A stretch of DNA of 64,000 nt from Selaginella moellendorffii (lineage: Eukaryota > Streptophyta > Lycopodiopsida > Selaginellales > Selaginellaceae). The notes beneath the pieces are model-generated. The model saw only the letters and a list, made by a program, of their open reading frames with translations, had not been told where the DNA came from and searched no databases. Shown here one piece after another: positions 44,301 through 54,543 of this stretch. A program made the translations under genes and the position numbers. The stretch's first letter is position 1; every line of letters begins with the position of its first letter. The stretch spans positions 557,035-621,034 of the forward strand of contig NW_003314263.1 of the NCBI RefSeq assembly GCF_000143415.4, written 5' to 3'.

Positions 44301-46930
44301 TCAGACACGAGGACTGAAAAGCGCACTGGTGGCGCGTCGAAGAAGGACAAACAGACAAGCAATAGGAAAAAAGGAGGTACAAATTATATTTGCAATGGCG
44401 TGTGGTCTCATGCCATTCCTTGCAGGAGACACTTCTTCAAAGGCAAAACAGGCAAGCACCAGCCAAGCTCAAACTGACAGTGGTCATAAAAAGCGAAAGC
44501 ACGTTGGACAGTCGTCGGGATCAGAGGCGTTTGATTTGAAAAGGAAGAAGGGCAACGAAAAGGTGATAGGTAATGCCTCGCGGTTATGGCGTGTGTGCTC
44601 ATGCCATTCATTGCAGATCAAGGGCTGAGTGAAAGGAGCCAGTCACCACCTTCTGACTCAGATTCCTATGGCAGACTCCCCTTCCCCAATCTCAATGGAG
44701 AGGTACAATGGATGAGGGATGCTTTTCAAGTTAGGGCCACGTTTTTCTCATCTCGTCGTCTTCGAAGGGTGCAAGAACGTGCAGAAACCATGTTAAGACA
44801 GTCGGGTGAGGATACGGTCCTAGGTCACGCACTAAAACAGGCTATGGATGTCTTGTATTTTGAGATGGAGACTCGGCCAGATGATTTTTCCAAGATGGTC
44901 CTGGAAAAACAAGCAATCCAGCCTGAGCAGCCTATGGAAGAAATGCAAGAGGGGGATGAGGAGCCAGAGAAAGATAATGAGCAGGAAGAGCAGAAGGACG
45001 AAGAGGAGGACGAAGAAGAGGAGGATGAAGAAGAAGGAGAAGCAGGAGGCTTGGATGGTCCTCACAATGGTGACGATCACAATAACGACGATGACGATGA
45101 TGACGATGATGGCCAGCCTGAGGTGGCCAAAGAGCAGCGGAGGAAGGTCATACAAGACAAACCATCAGGTAAATAATAGTACATCCATTCCTAACCTTTT
45201 ACCATTTCTAACATTGTCCATGTAGGTCGCAGAAGAAATGGTAAGTAGAGATTATTCAGTTGAATTAAGATACAAACTCTAGCCTTTAGTGTCGAGGAAG
45301 GATAGTGCCAAGCAAGGGTCGAAACGTATGTCCAATCCTTCAGAATCAGCAGTGCGCCCAAGTGATATCGGTCCTAGTTCCTCAATAGCAGTTGATGGTA
45401 AATACAGTATAGTCGATTCAATGTGCTAATGAGTTTGTTTTTAGTAGCACGGGAGGATACCATCTCAATCGAAGGGAGATATTTGGACATGCATATGGAT
45501 CCGCCAGTGGACTCTACTTGCCTGCAAGAGTCATCAGAGCTGGTGGAGGCTACTATCCATATCAACGCCAAGCAAGCTGACCACGCTCCACTTGATGCTG
45601 CCCATACCACTGAGTCAATCTTGTCCACGTATCCAACTGACGGTGACCAGGCGCCATTGGACCCGCATGAGGCCGCCCCAGCCGCCGAGCCGGTCGTATC
45701 CTCATTTCCAACGTGTGCCCAATCGTCTGACTACGCGCCGTTGGAACCTCCCTACACCGCCCCTGCTGCCTGTTCGGTCATGTCCACTTTGCCAACGGAG
45801 CCACCAGCTGAAATGGCGTGTGATCACACGCCATCGGAACCACCCCATGCCACTGTTGAGCCAGTTGTACCAGAGTCTACAGCTGAAATGGCATGTGCCC
45901 ACACGCCATCGGATGCGATTGACCCCACATTGCAGAGGAGAGTATTTCCGCCCTTCACGTTTCCTCGACCAAAACCCTCTGAACGACCATCGGGAGCACC
46001 ATTCGCTAATATTGTAGATGGTAAAATTGACTTGTACCATTTTTTATGCTAACGCATTTCATTTCAGAGTCACGGCGAAAGTACTGTATCGTTTTTGATC
46101 TGAACGGTGTCCTTTTCTCCCATGAGCGTGGCTCGTCCTCGAATGTCACTGCACCCTCCAAAGCCTGCGGTCGCAAGTTGGTCAAAAGAGACAGATTCAC
46201 ATTAATCACACGGGAGAAACTGCGGGATCTAATAATGACCATGCGACACTTAAAACAGAGGGCCGGGTTCAATTTGCAATTGGGAGTTTGGACATCCATG
46301 ATGCGCCACAATGCATTAACGTTGCTACAGATGATGCACGATCAGACGCGAGTAATATTACCATTTGACTTTCTCCTAACGCAGGAGGATTGCTTGACTA
46401 TGGTCCATGTGAGGGGTAGCAAGCCCATCTTCGTCAAGGCAGAGGCTGTAGTGATGAACCGGACTGCTAGGTCAAGTGAAATCCTCATCATCGATGACTC
46501 GCCGATTAAAACTGCAGCGAACACGCACACATATGCAGTGCACCCCATCTCTTGCAGTATGGAAACTAGGGAGAAGAAACCGTATGTTCTGGGGGACCTT
46601 GCAAAACGGCTTGAAGCGATGGTGATAGAGAACCGGCCAGTCCAGGAGGTGGCTGCAGAAATCAACCAAATGGCAGATGGAACGGTATATCAGAAGCCAT
46701 TTGATCGGACAGACACCAGTCATCATTTATGGCATGTATATTGTCTAGCTAAGCACTATCCGCATCTCCATAATCTGCTCAACCGGATGGGTTCTTCGAC
46801 CACTGAACATGAGCGTGGACGTATTAGAGAAGAGATGGCATTACTATTGGGTTTAAATCCTGATAGTGTGGAGAGTGATGAAATTCCAAGATTATTGTAT
46901 AGGCGTTGGAGGCAAAAAATAACAGTCTGA
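41340..46930 (+). CDS. Large multidomain protein of element T: ParB-like region, acidic linker, FCP1/NIF phosphatase
   Basis: Eleven exons join in one frame to 1,637 residues: 41340-41342, 41582-42760, 42815-44123, 44174-44248, 44287-44376, 44426-44569, 44617-45168, 45226-45240, 45290-45397, 45445-46020, 46068-46930. From exon 3 on all introns are phase 1. Order: unknown N domain; Lys-rich stretch (~180-215); ParB/Srx-like region with VRFYAVSGQHSSLAMQ-type sequence (here IRFYAVSGQHSS, ~295-304); helical middle; a CVVEYNCGGLFFRAALLKG segment (~778) resembling the start of a methyltransferase fold, unproven; a basic then very acidic linker (exons 5-7); Pro/Ala repeats APLEPP; and a C-terminal FCP1/NIF phosphatase with VFDLNGVL (~1359), GVWTSMMRHN and IIDDSPIK. 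The second motif Asp is Asn, as in some plant FCP1-like proteins. The first exon may extend upstream. Function unknown; probably nuclear. Confidence 0.75.
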
Positions 46931-47337
46931 GATGGCATGTATTTATTTAAAAATGTAACTTATTATGGCATGGGGTTCCATGCCATTGTATTAATATTAA
47001 AAGACAATTCTTTGAGAGGATTTGCATTATACTAGAAGTGTTACAGCATGTTATTGGAAGTCTACGAAGTTGTTTTATTAATAAGGGGAAAGTAAAGATT
47101 GAATGGGGACTTGGGCTCCACCTAGACTCGGAGCAACTGAGCCAATATTAAAAGGATGGAAAGAAATTGGACGACAATGACAAGGAGAAGAGAGAGGTGA
47201 AGCAGTGAGAAGTGATTGAGTAGACATTTCCTTGTTTAAAATAAAATGGCATGTGCCTCAATGCAGTTGAATTTTGTTATATTTATATACTATATAAAGG
47301 TTTGGAAACCTTATTTTACAAGTGGGATAATGACAAT
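46931..47337. other. Right flank of element T, non-coding
   Basis: The 3' UTR of the large gene plus the right end. One perfect-arm palindrome (46965-46986) and a partial one near 47247. No gene seen. Confidence 0.6.
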
Positions 47338-47360
47338 TCCCACTTTAACGAAATAGAGCT
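47338..47360 (-). repeat. Right terminal inverted repeat of element T
   Basis: 23 bp, exact reverse complement of 33988-34010. Confidence 0.85.
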
Positions 47361-50299
47361 TACAAGGACCTTGTCCTTATTTAGCCACAAGATCACCTAG
47401 TGATCTCACCTCGGCACCTTAACAGGTTTGCCAATAGGTACTAGGTCTTCCAGACCTTTAACTTGCTAACTACGACCCCGGGGGCATCCCCCACACTTGG
47501 CGGTGCACCCAAGCCAGCCCTTCCGGCCAAGGGTCCATAGCAACTGAGACTGGGTGTCCCCATCTCATTCACCACGTCCTTGGTGCCACACTAAGCAATC
47601 TAACCGTGCATCACGACTCCGGGGCATCCCCCGCTTGGCGGTGTGCCCAAGCCAATCTCCTTATTGAGAGTCCATGACCACCGAAATATGAGTGTCCTCA
47701 TATTCCAAACCATCACCACGCCCTAGTGATTTGGGACTCGAACCCAAGCACTAGAGGGTCGGGACTCGAACCCAACCTCCGTATATGCATCTACGGACGG
47801 CATCACCCAGGATGCCTGGCGTGACTCTTCACGCCGGTGCACCAACTTATACTCAAAGCGCGCTATAGATCACAGCTTAGGAACCTGGTTCCCCACTGCC
47901 AAGTCCTTTCACTTGACAAGCCTGTGATCATGCATGGACTCCTCCATGTTTGGCCCCATGGCCCACCCTTTTTGAAATTATCACCTTCAACTAGGGTGTT
48001 TGTTCCCCTGACTTGCCAATCTCGCTTTGGCAAGTCTTCCAACCACTGTAACATGGTTCCTGCACAAGCGTGAAAGCCCTTGATCATCGACTTTCGTTCA
48101 AAGCCCTCTCTTTGAACACTCGGGAACTACTTCCCTAACCTTGATAGCCTTGCCTCATGGCAAGCTTCAAGACCACGCTTTTGCTGTGCCACTCTGATTT
48201 TGCGCGTTCCTTGAACCATTTACGCTTGGCCTTTCTAGGTACTAAGCTACCTAGAATCCTCTTTACGAACCTTGAAGGAACTCTGTCCCTTAGCTTGCTA
48301 AGGCCTCTCTTTTTGCAAGCTTTCCAATTACTATATAGTCTAACATGGACAATTCCATATTTTAGACTCTCCATGGCATCACGGTTGCTAGCAGCAACAC
48401 CCTCGAGCCCCCACTTGATTCTCCACTCCCAGCTAGCATAACCAACCTTGGTTATGCCCTTCGTTTCCTATGGTTCGGTTCTATCCCCTTACTTCTTGCT
48501 TTTGGCTTCACACCTTTCCTTCGGTCATTCTCCTCCAGACCAGGGGGATAGCTTTGCACTTTCTATCATGCCTTAGCAAGTATTTATAGGGATGAACCTA
48601 CCCGATAGCCTAGGGAGTGGTTCCTCAATCCAGGTATGCTCACCCTATAATCCCACACACCGGGATTACGTTGTTGCTTACGGGCCTTTGCATGCCCATT
48701 GCTAGCCTTGCCAAAATTCCATTTTTGGCTTTGTCCAATTCGAGTAGACAGTTTTCTCCTGTCTCCGCCACCTTGGACATTTGGATAGCACCTACTACCC
48801 ATCATTCGCTAGGGACTTAGTCCCTTCGGCCTTATCTACTGCCCTCGCGACATCAAACACCAGCTCCTAGTGTTCTAGAGTGTTTGGGTGTCCCAATGAC
48901 GGCTTCCTTGACAATGAGCATTTCCTTTTATGACATTGACTTACTATATCGCAACATAAGCAACTTATCCCTCGTAAGGGTATATCCAACTTCCCTATGC
49001 CATTAAAAAGGCTTGGGTAGCTACCTTCTACCCGTTTAACCAATTATTTCGCACCTCTTGCTTAGTTGCCTCGTAGTTGTCAAATTTTACAACTCATTGC
49101 TGGTGCTTCCACACCTCCATCATTATCTGGGTGGTCACCACACTCCAACTGCATGCTCTGCAACTTAGGCTATGCCATTCCCATTTCTATTGGGATTCCT
49201 TTGGCAAGGGGTTCTCATGAACCCACTAACATAGCCTCAAGGTATCACACCTTGACACATTTGGTGTTTCCACACCTTTATGACACTTCTTCTTTGTGTC
49301 TAAGTCTTTGCCAAGACCAATACCACTCTTTCTCATGCCAACCATCCGTTAGCATTGCACTATAGAGGTCACACACAACTTTGTGTCAAAGTTGTTTTTT
49401 TTTTGGGAACACCTTTCCCACGACTTTAGCATGGCATATTTTGCCATCGATGAGATACCCTCTGTTCTCATCCTTGGATCCTATGATCCCCCCCCATCCT
49501 TCGTGGGGTACAACACACCTCAGTCCAAATGCTTCCATCAGTCCTTTTAGGACCATCCCTTGACTCTACTTGAGTCATCCAGCAATTTTAGACTTGGTTA
49601 ATCCACAGACCTGTAAGGTCCTACTTGTGAGGCACTAGCTCACTGGAATACACTTCTTGCATTCCTGTCCTACTCAAAAAGACTATTTTCACAAGTGTTA
49701 CTCTGACACTTGATTTTGTTCTCTGGGGTTAACCTTTGCCCCTTAGGACTACTTGTCCATGTGATGAGGATAGCAACTCATATTTAAGTACACCCCCAAT
49801 TCCTTGGGTTGTTCCAGCATTTATTAGAGGTAGCCCTGGCTACCATTTCAAGGACTGGTGTCCTCTTCTGTATTTGACCTCCCACAGTCAACAATTCCGG
49901 TCTCAAATTTATGAGTACCAGCCTCAACCATATAAGGGTAATCTTGTGACTCCTTTATTATTTTGGAGTCTGCATCTTTCCCGTGATCCCAACTGTAGTT
50001 GTTTACCACAACTACATAAGCCAGTTTGCTAAGTCAAACGCTCATCTGTATCACATCCTCAACTCTTTGAGGAAACCCTTATACTGTTCCCAAGATCCCA
50101 AAGTCATTCCATTATTGGCCCTTTTCTATCCACCACCGTGTCTACAAGTTCACACATGAACTATAATAGAGAGCCATGTCTTCCCGACATACTACTCCTC
50201 GAGGATAGGCCCACTCCTCGGACCTTCCGATGCCAACACCAATGGTGATATACTTGAGCATCAATAAAGTCAGACTAAGGAACAGCTCCGATACCAAAT
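47361..50299. other. Element C interior, 5' part, no gene seen
   Basis: Non-coding DNA of element C. A diverged direct repeat of ~130 bp (47470-47590 and 47605-47715) shares GGGGCATCCCCC and CTTGGCGGTG. GGGACTCGAACCCAA occurs twice at 47726-47784; it resembles a tRNA T-loop region, but no tRNA fold surrounds it. Ends with the primer-binding site at 50286-50299. Confidence 0.65.
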
Positions 50300-51958
50300 T
50301 GTAAGCGACTAAATTTTCCATTCTACTTTAGTCACTTAACCACACCTCCGACCACTTGGAGGAGTCTCAATTCACAACCTCCATAAGTCCAATTCAGGAC
50401 TTGGGACTTGCTAGCCCCGAGAATGGCATCCATGCCACTCAACATTTGTACTTGGTCCTAGTGCTCCACGTGTCCGATCCCATGACCGACACTCAAAGGT
50501 ACCACCGACATGGCAGCTTGTTACGCTAAGGCCATGCCCAATCACCTTTGCCACACTGGTGGTCCAATATCACTTGCATCACAGTCTTGGCTCTCCAAGA
50601 CTAGGCAAACCATCTGTGAGTGGTCATCTCATATCCACTCCTTAGCATCCTTAGGATGCCCACCGACAAGGGGAATAGCCTTCCCCAATATCCCTCTGTT
50701 AGTCCCCACTAAGTCCCTTTCTGCCCTTGGCTGTGTTTGCCAACATTGCCACTGGATCGAGGCCCACAGGCCCGACCACTAAGTCCCACGGTCCTCTGGG
50801 ACTTCCTCACCACACGACTATGTCCTTGGTCACTGTCCCAGAGGACTACTCCTCTTCCTTTCCACAGTCTGGGCCTTTGGGACAACATTTCGGAATACCG
50901 GGGCCTTACGCGAGCCACCTGGGTACTCTCCCTGCCTTCCGCCCTTGGGTGCTCTAGCCATGGGCTTAGAGCGAGGTTCCGTTGAGCCACGCCTGGTATC
51001 CAAGTAGGTAGTGCCACCCACACTTGGACTGGGAGCATCGGCCAGTCGATCTCCCGGGGCAACTAGAGCCGGCTCTTGAACACTTCACCAAGCTACCCAG
51101 CTTGTCGGTCCGTGTTCACTCTAGTCTTGGACTTCCCAATGGTCAGCTCATCACCCAACACTGGGTATGGCCTTCCTAGGCCAAACTAGCCTTTCCTGGG
51201 CCAAACTGGCCCTTCCTGGCCAAACTGGCTCCACTGGGCTCCAACCCCCACACTCTCCCTACTATACTTTTGGAATCCCCGGCAGCCCCCCCCCCCCCCC
51301 CCCCTGGGGGACAATCGCTTTGGGCTTCCACCCAACTGCCTGTATTAGTATTTGGACTCAGACTCGGACTCGGTCCCGGTCCCGGTTTCGGACTTGGACT
51401 CGGTCTCGGTCTCGGCTTCGGCCTCGGTCTCGGTCTCGGTCTCGGGTCCATCTCGGACTCCATCTCGGACTCCATCTCGGGTCCATCTCGGACTCCATCT
51501 CGGACTCCATCTCGGGTCCATCTCGGACTCCATCTCGGACTCCATCTCGGGTCCATCTCGGACTCCATCTCGGGTCCATCCCGGACTCCAACTCGGACTC
51601 CAACTCGGACTCCACTTCGGACTCCAACTCGAACTCCACCTCGGACTCCACCTCGGGTCCTTCTCGGACTCCAGTTCGGACTCCAGTTCGGACTCCAACT
51701 CGGGTCCATCTCCGGTCCATCTCAGACACTTCCACGTGTCATGTGTTGGTCCTTTTGGGTCCCTTTTTGGAGCTGCGCTTATTGCTCGCTTCGTGCTCAT
51801 TCCTCGAGCACTTCGCTAGGAGTTCCACTCCCGCTCTCAACCTTTCAAGTCGGAGCTTTTGGCCCAAATGTGTTACACTTGTTTGGCTTTCGCTTCGGCC
51901 ACTACCACGTGGCACCCTTCCGGCTCCACTTTGGGGCCTAGGGATTTTGTGTCTCACA
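50300..51958 (-). repeat. 5' LTR of element C
   Basis: 1,659 bp, TGTAAGCGAC...CTCACA, a single unit without the triplication. Poly-C tract at ~51287-51304; minisatellite at 51345-51730, shorter than in the other copies. It ends at the second AAGGT. Confidence 0.88.
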
Positions 51959-51963
51959 AAGGT

Positions 51964-52772
51964 CTCCACCTAGGAAATGGAGGTTGTCAATCTGGACAAC
52001 GCTAACAAAATCGATAAGTATGACCAATTTCATCACATGCCTAGTAGCGAACATCACGGCCAGGACCATGTCCTCGTCCTTGTCCTTGGACTCGAGCAGC
52101 AACAGCATCAAGTGGAGCTGAAGGACGTGCAGCGAGAAGTGGAAGAGGTGACGTTTCATAATGTTGTGCCAAGTGAAGAGCATCGTCAAGGGTGGCAGGA
52201 GCAAGTGCATGCACAAGTCTGACAAAATCTTGATGAAGTGCTAGCCACAACATTCCTAGCTTGATCCGCTCCGACATATTTGGCTCCGCACGAAGCAAAA
52301 GACTTCGGAAACAAACGCCAAATTGCATCACCGACTTAGATGGCCCTTGGCGAAGACGATGCAATTGTTGGAAGGCATCATCATAGTTGTCGGCATGTCC
52401 GAAGGCACATTTAAATACGTCTGGGAGAAAACTCCAATCCCCACGAGTGGCTGCGCTCAAACTATTGTACCACTGCAACACCATCCCTTGGAGACACGTG
52501 GGAAACTCACGCAAATGTTGAGTATCATCCCAAGAATAATATGTGGCAATCACCGTGAAGTGATCGAACCAATGGAACACATCATCCCCAGGATTCCCGC
52601 GAAAGAACTCTGGCCGAACGCGAGGATTGGCACCAAGAGCAGGAGGAGTTGTACCACGTGCCGTGAATGATGCCATCAACTGAGTTTGGTTGTTCAATTT
52701 CAAGCACATAGCATTAAGCAACTGTATCAATTGTTGCTCCAGAGTCAAAGGAGGAGATTGTTGATCTACCAT
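51964..52772 (-). pseudogene. Gag of element B
   Basis: Starts MVDQQSPPLTLEQQL at 52772, parallel to element A's Gag, with FFRGNPGDDVFHWFDHF. It is open past the place where A has its stop, through ARVQGQGRGHGPGRD. It then ends at a TAC-to-stop change just before the zinc knuckle, and the remainder is cut by element C at 51963. A deletion near 52095-52110 removed part of the proline-rich end. Confidence 0.85.
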
Positions 52773-52993
52773 GAAGACGAACAAGAAAGAAAGATAAAAA
52801 AAAGAGAAATGACAAAAAGCTAGAAGGAAATGGTAGATCTAGATAATGCAAAAAGCTAGATCTAAACCAAAATCTTTAAAGGAAAGAACAAAAAAAAGGA
52901 AATGGAAAAAATTAAATTTAGACAATGCAAAAGTTAGATCTAAACCAAAATCCCAAATCCAAACACTCCTCAGAGACAATTAAAGGTGCTCAA

Positions 52994-53152
52994 TGTGAGT
53001 GTTTGGAATATGGAAAGGGAATACAGGAAATATGCATATCAATTAGCCTAAAAACTTTAATTTATATACAAAAGCAAGTGAAACCAATCCGACGGCTATC
53101 AAAATCCCACTACGCTAATATTAATATATGGTATATACACTTAGCCCTCACA
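52994..53152 (-). repeat. 5' LTR of element B
   Basis: 159 bp, TGTGAGTGTTTGG...CCCTCACA. A shortened relative of the 176-bp left LTR, with small deletions near AAGCAAGTGAAACC. Confidence 0.85.
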
Positions 53153-53809
53153 AAAAAACTTTAAAAATGATTTTAAAAACATATACTTCTAATTATTTTT
53201 ATTTCATACAAAATTAACAGTTTTATTAACCTTTACAATAACTCACTCACAATTATTCTCAAGCATTTACAAAGGTCAGGAATTTCAATAAGAGCATAGG
53301 CAAATATCCAGATTGCTTCCATACTGTGAGGTAAAAAAGAGACCAATAGCAAGAACTACTTTCACAGATAGTGAGATAATTACTGGGGTATTTTTTCCTC
53401 AAGAACAGGATCATGCTGGGTTTAATTTGATGACTTTGGGCTGATACTCTTAACAGGAGGCTCTTGTATTCGAGATCACAAGTTACTGCAAAAAACAAGC
53501 AAAAATCAAAGGCCAATAAAGTGTTCCAAGAATTTCTGGATGTGCCATGAGACAATTTCCCCCAGCAGGGCTTGAGCTTTGCTGTTGGATAAGATCACCG
53601 TGAAGAATCGGCTAAGCTTCAGGCTCATGGAAGGACCACAGTTAAAATCAATCGAAGTTTAAGCCTGTTACCTTCAGCCTTCTCCTCTGCCTTCTCGGAA
53701 ATTCACGTAGGTACCTTGAACACGCTCTTTATGTTATAAAACGCGACGCGTCATTCAATCAAACCTCATTCCATTCGCATTTCCAATTTTCCTTCTCAAT
53801 TTTCCAGCC
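53153..53809 (+). promoter_or_regulatory. Upstream region of GST copy 2
   Basis: Homologous to 14577-15243 with small indels. The TATA-like TTATGTTATAAAAC near 53729 and the 5' UTR before GCCATGGCTTC are kept, so both copies are probably expressed similarly. Confidence 0.55.
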
Positions 53810-54543
53810 ATGGCTTCTCGCGATCAAGAGGTGACACTGCTCAGCGCTTGGCCCAGCCCCTATTCCATGCGAGTCAAGCTTGCACTAGCGCTCAAAGGCA
53901 TCGAGCACGAAGATCTCCCCCAAGACCTTGGCAACAAGAGCAAGATCCTGCTCGAATCCAATCCAGTTCACAAGAAGATCCCGGTTCTCATCCACAAGGG
54001 CAAGCCCATCCTGGAATCGGCCATCATTATCCACTACATCGACGAGGTCTGGCCCGAAACAAGCCCACTCTTGCCTCAGGACGCATTCCTTCGCGCACAG
54101 CACCGCTTCTGGAGCGATTTCATCGACAAAAAGGTATGGATTCTCTTACTAGAAATCTGCTGCTACGGGTTTCATACTCTTCTTGCTTATCGATCACACA
54201 GCTTTCCGACTCCTTGATACGATTCTTTTTGAGTAACGGTGACGCGGCCGTGAACGAGGAGTTCAACCAAAACTGTTTGCTTGTCGAGGGAGCTCTGGCG
54301 GAGCTGGGCAGTGAGGAAGAGGGCCCCTTCTTTGGTGGCGCGAGCATGTCGTTCTTGGATGTGCTGCTGGCACCCTATGCGGTGTGGATCCCAGGAGTTG
54401 AGCAAGCGATGGGCTTGAAGCCCGCGAAATGCCCGCGTTTCCACAAGCTCTTGACGGCCGCGTCCGAGCATCCCTCGGCCAAAGTGGCGCTGCCGCAAGT
54501 CGAGAAGCTCAAGGAGTATATCGCGGGCTTCTCGAGCAAGTGA
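53810..54543 (+). CDS. Tau-class glutathione S-transferase, copy 2
   Basis: Exon 1 is 53810-54133 and exon 2 is 54202-54543, giving 221 residues. Exon 1 differs from copy 1 by one amino acid by eye (IIHYIDE versus IVHYIDE). Exon 2 carries a few changes (FFLSNGDAAV versus FLRSNDDAAV; LVEGAL versus LIEGAL). The C-terminus ends YIAGFSSK. The same glutathione-site motifs (SAWPSPYSMRV, KKIPVLIHKGKPILES) are intact. It is separated from copy 1 only by the transposon stack, so the pair was adjacent before element B inserted. Confidence 0.93.

Larger units (their letters stand above)
34531..46986. repeat. Dispersed family of 22-bp imperfect palindromes
   Basis: Constant layout: ATGGCRTG, six bases, CAYGCCAT. 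Starts of full or near-full copies: 34618, 36522, 36579, 38425, 38495, 38593, 40216, 40454, 41368, 41445, 41505, 42782, 44254, 44395, 44586, 45813, 45888 and 46965. Partial copies lie near 34531, 35030, 39214, 39250, 39286, 39356, 40300, 40596 and 47247. The spacer varies (AGGCCA, TGGCCT, GGGCCC, TGATCA and others) while the arms stay. Copies lie in the divergent promoter region, in most longer introns of the large gene, in its exon 10 and downstream. I did not see this form outside element T; the LTR of element C has a palindrome with a shorter spacer (AATGGCATCCATGCCATT). Confidence 0.9.
33988..47360. mobile_element. Element T: 13.4 kb inverted-repeat transposon with two genes and dispersed palindromes
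   Basis: Perfect 23-bp inverted repeats mark the ends: AGCTCTATTTCG...GTGGGA at 33988-34010 and its reverse complement at 47338-47360. The outermost AGCT is self-complementary, so it could be a 4-bp target duplication rather than part of the repeat. Inside are a transposase-like gene (-), an 11-exon gene for a large ParB-like/FCP1-like protein (+) and a 3 kb repeat-rich region between their divergent starts. At least 18 copies of one 22-bp imperfect palindrome are also present. Base composition and gene content differ from the surrounding element C, which resumes at 47361. I know of no named superfamily with this gene set. Confidence 0.75.
20064..51958 (-). mobile_element. Element C: LTR element without recognisable genes, 31.9 kb including nested insertions
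   Basis: It begins TGTAAG and ends CTCACA, and is flanked by the 5-bp direct repeat AAGGT (20059-20063 and 51959-51963). The LTRs are 20064-23946 (enlarged) and 50300-51958 (1,659 bp). Next to the right LTR, 50286-50299 reads on the minus strand ATTTGGTATCGGAG, one base from the plant initiator-Met primer-binding site (TGGTATCAGAG), so the element is in minus orientation. A purine-rich TGGGTGGTGGAGT (minus) abuts the left LTR. Once nested D and T are removed, about 4 kb of internal DNA remains, with no gag or pol motif. It fits a large retrotransposon derivative that needs another element's proteins. Confidence 0.88.
16382..53152 (-). mobile_element. Ty3-like retrotransposon B, decayed and split by element C
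   Basis: Same family as element A. The left LTR (16382-16557) and pol remnants occupy 16558-20063. After the 31.9 kb insertion C, the element resumes at 51964 with the end of gag, and the right LTR is at 52994-53152. The join is exact: in element A the sequence GACGCCAAGGTCTCCACC is continuous, and in B it is interrupted after CAAGGT. AAAAG at 16377-16381 and AAAAA after 53152 are the imperfect target repeats. B differs from A mostly by C-to-T and G-to-A changes, as expected from methylated cytosine decay. Confidence 0.88.

Noticed and set aside
34531-46986. CRISPR array reading of the repeated palindromes
   Set aside because: Spacing is irregular (tens to thousands of bases), copies lie in introns and exons, the genome is eukaryotic and there are no cas genes.
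47726-47784. GGGACTCGAACCCAA boxes suggesting tRNA genes
   Set aside because: Only the T-loop-like motif repeats; no acceptor stem, D-arm or anticodon arm can be placed around it.
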